A stretch of DNA of 34,618 nt from a virus: positions 1 to 34,618 of the IMG/VR virus record IMGVR_UViG_3300045747_000087, one strand, 5' to 3'. How positions within the stretch are numbered: position 1 is the stretch's first letter; every line of letters begins with the position of its first letter. The position numbers and the translations under genes were made by a program. Positions 29,481-34,618 of the stretch are shown here, piece after piece. The notes under the pieces were generated by a model. It had not been told where the DNA came from and searched no databases. It worked only from the letters and a program-made list of their open reading frames with translations.

Positions 29481-29971
29481 TTCAATCCTTCAACTGGTTG
29501 TGCTTTGTGTTCGTTGAGGTAATCAACGACTTCTTGTTTCGTCATTTCCTTTGTGGAATACATGTGGAACACGCTGTTCTCATTACCGGAGAACAAGTAT
29601 TTGCCGTTCCAGTTCAGAACGATGTACACCTTGGAAATTGTGTCCGACTTGAACGCAGCACCAGGAACGATATCATCCAGCGTAACCAACAATGCTTTTT
29701 GATATTGCAGTTTGAGCGCGACAACTTTATCCATTGCCTCACGTTGAATCTTTTCAGCACGCTCGATTTCGTACAGTATACGTTCGCGTGGTGTCAGGTC
29801 TTCGCAGTCTTCAATGTCCAGAGTGTGAGCCGACAGTCTTTCGTTGTTTCTCACTTGGTACTTGGTTGGGTACATGTCGTTGTTCGTGACTTCAAAAATT
29901 CTTCCAACTTGGTCTGCATACCAGTACGTGTAACGGTTGACGCTGACGATTCTCACAAGTTTCGTTTTCAT
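29477..29971 (-). CDS. Hypothetical protein B of a paralogous pair, 164 aa
   Basis: The start at 29,971 overlaps the preceding stop (TAATG). It has the WYADQVGRIFEV strand region, a long coiled coil (RERILYEIERAEKIQREA), a beta part (KVYIVLNWNGKYLFSG) and a terminal helix (MTKQEVVDYLNEH). Length and domain order equal those of the next gene. Function unknown. Confidence 0.7.
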   Translation of the reverse strand: MKTKLVRIVSVNRYTYWYADQVGRIFEVTNNDMYPTKYQVRNNERLSAHTLDIEDCEDLTPRERILYEIERAEKIQREAMDKVVALKLQYQKALLVTLDDIVPGAAFKSDTISKVYIVLNWNGKYLFSGNENSVFHMYSTKEMTKQEVVDYLNEHKAQPVEGLK

Positions 29972-30234
29972 TATTTCGTTTCCTTCACGCAATGAACACC
30001 ATCAACGGACTCGCACGACACCTGAATGACTTTCTTCTTTGGTGTTGGAGCAGGAGCAACAACAACAGCAGATGCGGCTGGTGCGTCTTCCTTGGTCATC
30101 ATATGACCGATGACGAGACCAGTTCCAACCAGTGCAGAGCCAACCAGAATCTTCTTGGTCAAAGACCAATCATCATATGCATTGGCTGTTGTTGCAACCA
30201 GAGACAGAATCAATACTGCGATAAGCTTTTTCAT
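29971..30234 (-). CDS. Exported or inner-membrane protein, 87 aa
   Basis: The start at 30,234 (MKKLIAVLILSLVATTANA) gives a clear signal peptide with cleavage after ANA. The mature part has a glycine-rich hydrophobic segment (ILVGSALVGTGLVIGHMM), a proline/alanine linker (VVVAPAPTPKKK) and two cysteines near the end (SCESVDGVHC) that could form a disulfide. GGAGG precedes the ATG. Probably periplasmic; function unknown. Confidence 0.75.
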   Translation of the reverse strand: MKKLIAVLILSLVATTANAYDDWSLTKKILVGSALVGTGLVIGHMMTKEDAPAASAVVVAPAPTPKKKVIQVSCESVDGVHCVKETK

Positions 30235-30235
30235 T

Positions 30236-30730
30236 TCACTTTCCTCCATAGATACGGTTGATAATTTCATCGGTAGACTCTACAGGTTCATTCTTGTAGG
30301 TCAACCCTAGAACTTCCATCATCTTACGCTTGACTCGCATGTTTGGCAAGCGAAATCTACCGGGGTCAACAAATCCCAACATCGTAGCCACTTCCACGAC
30401 TGCACCACTGCGGCAGATGCCTGCAAAACAGTGTACAACCACGTTCATGCGGTGTTCGAGTGCGTGTTGGAGTAGACGTACCAACTCTGCTGCCTGCGCG
30501 TCCGTGATGCCGAATTCGGGCGCTAGAACGTCATCGTCTTCAATGTCCATGAAACTGAACTGATGCACTTCCTTGAACTGGTGCTTTGGAACAGGGAACC
30601 ACGGTGTTGTGTATAGGCGTGTGTTCTTCGACTCAGGGTCTGATATCTGAATCAACATGGCGTTCTCGCCACATGCAAAGTGATTCCCGCTTGGGATATC
30701 AGCAGCACCTACGTTCTCGATGAAGTTCAT
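30236..30730 (-). CDS. Dual-specificity / tyrosine phosphatase-like protein
   Basis: This 164-residue protein holds the signature loop VVHCFAGICRSG (C101 nucleophile, R107), with conserved acidic loop DIEDDDV at 62-68 upstream and a helical end. The family removes phosphate from phosphotyrosine, phosphoserine or small phosphate esters; the target in the infected cell is unknown. It is coupled to the next gene, whose ATG follows by one base after its stop. Confidence 0.88.
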   Translation of the reverse strand: MNFIENVGAADIPSGNHFACGENAMLIQISDPESKNTRLYTTPWFPVPKHQFKEVHQFSFMDIEDDDVLAPEFGITDAQAAELVRLLQHALEHRMNVVVHCFAGICRSGAVVEVATMLGFVDPGRFRLPNMRVKRKMMEVLGLTYKNEPVESTDEIINRIYGGK

Positions 30731-31065
30731 TGTTCTACTTCCGTTGTTGTGACATTTGTTTTCACGGTAACATCACATGTTGTGAAACTCAACACCAGAC
30801 CGATTACAAATGCGATGGCGATATAACGCCACACTTTACTCTTCGGCTTCTTCGGCGCTGGAAGATTGTCTTTGTATAGTTCTTCAATCAGTTCCAGAGA
30901 GTAGAAAACTTTCTTACCCTTCTGCAACAGATGATAACCAACATGACCACCGACTACAACCTGTGCAATCGGGTGTGGGTTTTGAGTATGAGGACTTGCA
31001 GTCTTCACAATCTTGCCGTTGGTGAGAAATTTCCCACCGAGAATAGTTACAAAGTTGTTGTTCAT
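30727..31065 (-). CDS. Membrane-anchored hypothetical, 112 aa
   Basis: The start at 31,065 (MNNNFVTILGGKFLTNG) overlaps the preceding stop (ATGA). The soluble part is beta-like (GKIVKTASPHTQ, VVVGGHVGYHLL), then a basic PAPKKPKSKVWR stretch and one membrane helix near the C-terminus (YIAIAFVIGLVLSF). Its stop overlaps the phosphatase start. Probably a tail-anchored inner-membrane protein; function unknown. Confidence 0.7.
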   Translation of the reverse strand: MNNNFVTILGGKFLTNGKIVKTASPHTQNPHPIAQVVVGGHVGYHLLQKGKKVFYSLELIEELYKDNLPAPKKPKSKVWRYIAIAFVIGLVLSFTTCDVTVKTNVTTTEVEQ

Positions 31066-31556
31066 GCTCTCACCAATTTTGGTTTTCCAATTCCACCGTT
31101 TGCGAATACCCAAACGCACGGTGTAATGATTATTCCATAATCAATCTTGCATGTGTTGACGATATCCTCTGCGTTTGCAGTTGGAACTTCAACAACAAAT
31201 CCACGCGGGTCTTCAATGAGCCAGAATTTGTTTGCAGTCGATGAACGTCCGTTGATACCAACAAACTTGAAACCAGAATGCGGGTCGTTGTCGATAACAC
31301 GCGGTGTCTTGTTTATGTCCAATGGCTTCTTGTTGTATTGGCGTGTCTGCCAATCGTAACCATCGTTCACCCACAGAGCGCCGTTAATTTCCGTGATGCC
31401 AGCGGCTTCAAGTTGGAATTGGTTATGCACTTGGCACTTCGTTGACAGAGGGTCGAACTGAGCCATGTTACCATAGTAAACACCGGGCGTTTCTTCGCGT
31501 CCCAGAACAACGTAAATCTGCTTTACTACTTTGCCTTTTGTTTTCGGCTGGTTCAT
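31062..31556 (-). CDS. Hypothetical protein, 164 aa
   Basis: The N-terminus is basic (NQPKTKGKVVKQIYVVLG). The body is strand-rich with several aromatic motifs (GALWVNDGYDWQTRQYN, FWLIEDPRGFVVEV) and a glycine-rich end (CVWVFANGGIGKP). I cannot name the family. GGAA precedes the ATG. Confidence 0.65.
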   Translation of the reverse strand: MNQPKTKGKVVKQIYVVLGREETPGVYYGNMAQFDPLSTKCQVHNQFQLEAAGITEINGALWVNDGYDWQTRQYNKKPLDINKTPRVIDNDPHSGFKFVGINGRSSTANKFWLIEDPRGFVVEVPTANAEDIVNTCKIDYGIIITPCVWVFANGGIGKPKLVRA

Positions 31557-31560
31557 TTCC

Positions 31561-31830
31561 TTAGCAGTCCTTACGTTTGCGTTTTTCGTCAGAGCATGTG
31601 CTAGACGAACCGTGCGATGTTACTGTCGGAGTGTACACCGGACGAGCCAATGGTTCCGAACGTGGAGCCACAATCGGATGCGAAGAAGATGTTTCACTGT
31701 GCGCAGATACCGAAGTGTGACTCGAAGACGCATGGCTGGACGAATGACCGCCTCCACCGTGTCCACCGCCACCTTTGGCGAAGGCAGACACCGATGCAAC
31801 CATCATCAATGCGAAGAGGATATGCTTCAT
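31561..31830 (-). CDS. Exported Gly/His/Ser-rich protein, 89 aa
   Basis: A signal peptide (MKHILFALMMVASVSAFA) is followed by GGGGHGGGGHSSSHASSSH, a low-complexity stretch rich in glycine, histidine and serine, then a proline-containing middle and a basic end with cysteines (TCSDEKRKRKDC). The histidine-rich part could bind metal. It is probably periplasmic; function unknown. Confidence 0.7.
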   Translation of the reverse strand: MKHILFALMMVASVSAFAKGGGGHGGGGHSSSHASSSHTSVSAHSETSSSHPIVAPRSEPLARPVYTPTVTSHGSSSTCSDEKRKRKDC

Positions 31831-31831
31831 G

Positions 31832-32092
31832 TTATCGAGCCGCGTTAACTACACATTGCGAGGATGGTGTGAATGTCCATGCATGGCGACCAAACGTATT
31901 GGGCTTATTGCCAGATGAATAACCAACAACCTTTTTTGCCACGACTGTTCCAGCATCGGAAACAACACATTCGAACACGGAGCCTTCGTAGCTACGGTCA
32001 GAGCCGGAACTTACGCGCGCGGTGAACAAATCACCAGCAACCGGAAAAGTTTTATTGACGTTACTGCAACCACAGCAGCAGCTTTGACACAT
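31832..32092 (-). CDS. Cysteine-rich N-terminus protein, 86 aa
   Basis: The start at 32,092 has GGGAG upstream. MCQSCCCGCSN gives five cysteines within the first ten residues; the rest is a beta-rich domain (DLFTARVSSGSDRSYEGSV, VVSDAGTVVAKKVVG). The cysteine cluster may bind metal. Function unknown. Confidence 0.7.
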   Translation of the reverse strand: MCQSCCCGCSNVNKTFPVAGDLFTARVSSGSDRSYEGSVFECVVSDAGTVVAKKVVGYSSGNKPNTFGRHAWTFTPSSQCVVNAAR

Positions 32093-32105
32093 AATCTTTT
32101 CTCCC

Positions 32106-32903
32106 TTATTTAACACGACTGACTGTCGTCTCTTTTGCACCCATGTACTCAGTGTGCGCCTTAACCGTGAACTTATTGAACTCAGTTCCATTGTCATACC
32201 CTTTGCTAGTAAACCACACCAACGATTCGCCCGATTCCAATTGCAGCTTTACCAAAAAATTTGCCGGAAACGGGTAGAACGAGCTATTGCCAAGAAACTT
32301 GCAAAACACAACCTTGCACTTCTTTTCAATTCTTTCGCCGATTCCACCAACATGCGCAGAAATTTTCAGCTTGTTCGATTCTTCTGTTGCCAGAGCATTT
32401 TCTACAACAGCCATTTGACGCTCAGTCAACGCACCCCACATATTCAAATTGTCGATGATATGTTTGATGAACTCGTTTGTTCCAGCATATGCTGTCAGGC
32501 GTGTGTTCAGTTCCTTGTTGCACTCATTCCAATCGTTACGACGACGAATACGATTCGCTTCAAGTTCCTTCTTCACTTCTGCCATACGTGCTGCTTGTTC
32601 TGCTTCACGTGCTGCCTTCGCAATTGCGTTACGGGCATCACGAAGTTGTTTCTGGTGAATCGCTTTTTGCTCTTTGAAACCAGCAACAGCAGATTCTGTC
32701 TTCTCAACACAATCGCATCCTACCACAAACCGTTTCTGGTCGGAAGAAATAATTGAATACTCCCAACGAATTCCGGTTCCACAGTAGTCACATGAACCAC
32801 CAGCTTGACGGTGTGCACCACCAGCAGTCACATAAACGTTTTCACTCACGCCTACGCAACGGAATGGAGCCTTGCCCAGACCAGCTACTTCAAATGGATG
32901 CAT
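32106..32903 (-). CDS. Conserved zinc-ribbon phage protein, 265 aa
   Basis: The N-terminal part has SCDYCGTGIRWEYSI and FVVGCDCVEKT, two cysteine pairs forming a zinc ribbon. A long coiled coil rich in Ala/Arg/Glu follows (IAKAAREAEQAARMAEVKK), then IIDNLNMWGALTERQMAVVEN and a C-terminal domain ending FTVKAHTEYMGAKETTVSRVK-type text. I recall this architecture in phages of proteobacteria without known function; nucleic-acid binding is plausible. It is the first gene behind promoter copy 9. Confidence 0.8.
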   Translation of the reverse strand: MHPFEVAGLGKAPFRCVGVSENVYVTAGGAHRQAGGSCDYCGTGIRWEYSIISSDQKRFVVGCDCVEKTESAVAGFKEQKAIHQKQLRDARNAIAKAAREAEQAARMAEVKKELEANRIRRRNDWNECNKELNTRLTAYAGTNEFIKHIIDNLNMWGALTERQMAVVENALATEESNKLKISAHVGGIGERIEKKCKVVFCKFLGNSSFYPFPANFLVKLQLESGESLVWFTSKGYDNGTEFNKFTVKAHTEYMGAKETTVSRVK

Positions 32904-32932
32904 GTTGTTTCCTTTCGTTAGTTGATGTGTGC

Positions 32933-32984
32933 ATTATACAGACTCAACCAACGAGAGCAACAGGTACTGCTAAGTTATTGATTA
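32933..32984 (-). promoter_or_regulatory. Early-type promoter module, copy 9
   Basis: -35 TTGCTC (32,955-32,960), 16-base spacer, -10 TATAAT (32,933-32,938). The start region is GCACACATCAAC. The upstream element TAATCAATAACTTAG begins at the TAA stop of the preceding gene and lies ten bases before the -35. It is the only copy in the right third of the window. Confidence 0.82.
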
Positions 32985-33482
32985 AATATGACCTTTAACC
33001 AATTGTGCTGTGTATTCAATCAGCCACAGACGCGGTGCAATCCAGATTTTCAACCAATCGAGGTTCATGATACAGAAGGCAACAATCAACGGTACAAATG
33101 TGAAGACTAGCGTACCAAAGAAGCGACCGACTTCCCAACCTTCTTCCGTGTAGAACGGTGAACGGTCTTTGTGGTCAAGCTTCGACTGTGCAGCGCAGAA
33201 CTTGTAATGCTTGTAGTTCATCACGAACACACCGATGACTAGCGCGAGACCGATGATGAACATAATCAGGTTGTACGCGAAGTACCATTGCAAGACTTCA
33301 TGCACCAGAATCGGAGCCTGTTCTTGAACCATGTCCACGGCCTTGTCTACCAAGTTTCCGGTCTTATCCAGAGCCTTGATAAGGTACGTCTTCAAAATGT
33401 CGTTAGCGGTGCTTGCAACGCTTCCTGCCGCGTTTGCAACTGCCGATGCTGCACTTACTACTGCGTCTTGTTTTGCACTCAT
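32982..33482 (-). CDS. Membrane protein with helical N-terminus, 166 aa
   Basis: The start at 33,482 (MSAKQDAVVSAASAVANAAG) has GGAGG upstream. Residues 1-60 are an Ala/Ser/Val-rich amphipathic helix region; two hydrophobic segments follow (NLIMFIIGLALVIGVFVM and TLVFTFVPLIVAFCIM), with a polar loop YKHYKFCAAQSKLDHKDR between them. Probably an inner-membrane protein; function unknown. Confidence 0.75.
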   Translation of the reverse strand: MSAKQDAVVSAASAVANAAGSVASTANDILKTYLIKALDKTGNLVDKAVDMVQEQAPILVHEVLQWYFAYNLIMFIIGLALVIGVFVMNYKHYKFCAAQSKLDHKDRSPFYTEEGWEVGRFFGTLVFTFVPLIVAFCIMNLDWLKIWIAPRLWLIEYTAQLVKGHI

Positions 33483-33499
33483 GATGCCCTCCAATTAAG

Positions 33500-33544
33500 T
33501 TAAAGAACTTTTGCCAATTTTATTGCTGCGAGAATTCCCATCAT
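33500..33544 (-). CDS. Possible leader microprotein, 13-14 aa
   Basis: A short frame encodes MMGILAAIKLAKVL. GGAG lies six bases before the second ATG. Its stop is followed within 20 bases by the ribosome binding site of the membrane-protein gene. It may be a true microprotein or a chance frame; the amphipathic composition (LAAIKLAKVL) is notable. Confidence 0.3.
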   Translation of the reverse strand: MMGILAAIKLAKVL

Positions 33545-33564
33545 CGTCTCCAATTAAACCACTA

Positions 33565-33586
33565 GAGGCCACCTTACGATGACCTC
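33565..33586 (-). terminator. Hairpin after NAMPT gene
   Basis: GAGGTCA pairs with TGGCCTC around an 8-base loop, on the minus strand 17 bases after the NAMPT stop. A T-rich tail is weak (TAGTGGTTTAATT), so it may be only a partial terminator or an RNA processing or stability structure. Confidence 0.35.
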
Positions 33587-33602
33587 AGATTGTTTAACTG
33601 AC

Positions 33603-34618
33603 TTACATCAAGCGAGAGCGAATCTCAGCCAATGTAACATCCTTAACCAATTTACCGTCTTCGAATATAACGGCTAGTTCACCTTGCTTTTCTTGCTCGG
33701 CAGTTTGTTCATCCAACAGGATGTACTCACCGTTTTGCAATTCAACACGGAGCAAACCTTTCGCAGACTTTTTCAGGCCGTTGTCGGTCTTTGGGTCTTT
33801 GAAGATTGCGCGGCGTTCATCATCAACCACACCGGAGGTAGACTTCATTGCACCACCGATGCTATCGCGTGTGCTGTAGTTGTATGTGTACGAACCGATG
33901 CCGAATACACAGTTGCAGCTTGCGTAGCCCATGTCCTTCAAGTTGGACAAGATTTGGTTTGCACGCTTCGGTGTAATGCTGTCACCGTAAATCAAACCAA
34001 CGTGCGAATCAAGAATCTTGTAGCCCTTGTCGGTCTTTGTAGAGCCGAACACTTCATCCAGAACACGCACTGCACCCTTCCACTCGTTAGAGCCTTCTGG
34101 GGCATCTGGGTCGCCGCAAATAATCTTCACAGGGTCGCCAGAGTCAGGACGGAATACAACCTTACCGGAAGTCATGTATGGCGATGTAGTTCCACGCGCC
34201 ATGATTTCAGCCTTCAACGATTTTGCAGTCACCGACAAAACGTTCCAGAAGTCCCATGTGTCCGACACAATCGAAACGATGTCAGTTGGGTACACTTCGG
34301 TAATCAGACGCTTGAAGGTATCGTACTCGGTTGTCATGCCACCCATGCACATTACGCTGTGTTCAGTTGCCGGAACACTGCCGCCGATAAGTTCTTTGTC
34401 AGCGTCTGCGTTGTAGAACACTTCCATCGCGTCGATAGCAGCCACAACATCAGTGCCAACGAACGAAGTCAAGTGAGCCATGCCAGAGGTAGAGGCATCA
34501 TTCCATCCACTCATTCCACGGAATGAGAAGTCGTGTCCTTGCCAGCCAACGAAGTCCAGCGGTGCGCCAGTTTCGATTGCGTATTTGACAAAGATACCGC
34601 GATAGTGCGATGCAACAG
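33603..34618 (-). CDS. Nicotinamide phosphoribosyltransferase (NAMPT); 5' end outside window
   Basis: The frame is open to the right edge, so the N-terminus is missing; 337 residues are present. DFSFRGMSGW, PATEHSVMCMGG (catalytic histidine), VVFRPDSGDPV (phosphoribosyl-binding), GLIYGDSITPKRANQILS and CVFGIGSYTYNYSTRDSIG match NAMPT. The enzyme makes nicotinamide mononucleotide from nicotinamide and PRPP, the first step of NAD+ salvage. A few phages carry it and it has been linked to rebuilding NAD+ after host depletion. It is the most upstream gene visible in the right block. Confidence 0.93.
   Translation of the reverse strand, partial: VASHYRGIFVKYAIETGAPLDFVGWQGHDFSFRGMSGWNDASTSGMAHLTSFVGTDVVAAIDAMEVFYNADADKELIGGSVPATEHSVMCMGGMTTEYDTFKRLITEVYPTDIVSIVSDTWDFWNVLSVTAKSLKAEIMARGTTSPYMTSGKVVFRPDSGDPVKIICGDPDAPEGSNEWKGAVRVLDEVFGSTKTDKGYKILDSHVGLIYGDSITPKRANQILSNLKDMGYASCNCVFGIGSYTYNYSTRDSIGGAMKSTSGVVDDERRAIFKDPKTDNGLKKSAKGLLRVELQNGEYILLDEQTAEQEKQGELAVIFEDGKLVKDVTLAEIRSRLM

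Noticed and set aside
33684-34526. Long plus-strand frame of 280 codons opposite NAMPT
   Set aside because: It is a shadow of the NAMPT reading frame with no ribosome binding site and no recognisable motif.
1-34618. CRISPR arrays, tRNA genes, insertion sequences
   Set aside because: No regularly spaced repeats with unique spacers, no tRNA-like cloverleaf and no transposase or terminal inverted repeats were seen; the only dispersed repeats are the promoter modules.

Overview
The window is part of a T4-like contractile-tailed phage (myovirus) genome, very probably infecting a Gram-negative bacterium. The T4 core proteins recognisable by sequence are baseplate gp25, gp5, gp27-like, gp53, gp48, gp54 and gp26, head-completion gp4, ssDNA-binding gp32, helicase loader gp59 and late co-activator gp33. 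T4-type late promoter sequences (TATAAATA and one-mismatch forms) are present. Genes are packed with 1-8 base overlaps (ATGA, TAATG, GTGA) and no tRNA or rRNA gene was seen. The small accessory proteins resemble families common in proteobacterial phages. Host and genus cannot be fixed from the sequence.

Layout. (1) Positions 1-10,300, all minus strand: about 34 mostly small accessory genes, cut into short operons by eight copies of one promoter module. At the extreme left is a truncated lytic transglycosylase next to a two-helix membrane protein. (2) 10,366-16,558, minus strand: late baseplate genes, transcribed in the order gp48, gp53, gp27-like, gp5 spike (with an M15-peptidase-like C-terminus), two small genes, gp25. 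A plus-strand remnant of an HNH-type homing gene sits between the gp27-like and gp5 genes. (3) 16,609-21,478, plus strand: the divergent half of the baseplate/tail cluster: gp4, an unassigned structural gene, gp54, gp26, a small frame reached by a predicted -1 ribosomal frameshift, and a tape-measure-like protein. It ends at a bidirectional terminator. (4) 21,530-34,618, minus strand: gp32, a GatB/YqeY-like protein, a NADAR protein, gp59 and gp33, then an accessory block with a nucleoside deoxyribosyltransferase-like protein, an Rnl2-type RNA ligase, a dual-specificity phosphatase, zinc-ribbon and membrane proteins, and a truncated NAMPT. A plus-strand GIY-YIG homing endonuclease interrupts this block at 25.1-25.7 kb.

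How the parts fit. The late genes build the baseplate, tail tube and tail tape. gp32, gp59 and gp33 link replication to late transcription as in T4. The accessory genes look early, driven by strong sigma70-type promoters that share an extra upstream element. NAMPT, NADAR and the deoxyribosyltransferase-like protein suggest management of NAD+ and ADP-ribose during infection, possibly against NAD+-depleting or ADP-ribosylating host defences. The RNA ligase suggests RNA repair. The most notable features are the repeated stop-codon-to-start-codon promoter module, the predicted gp26/gp51-like -1 frameshift site, the NAD-related set, and the two plus-strand homing genes that share one type of leader.
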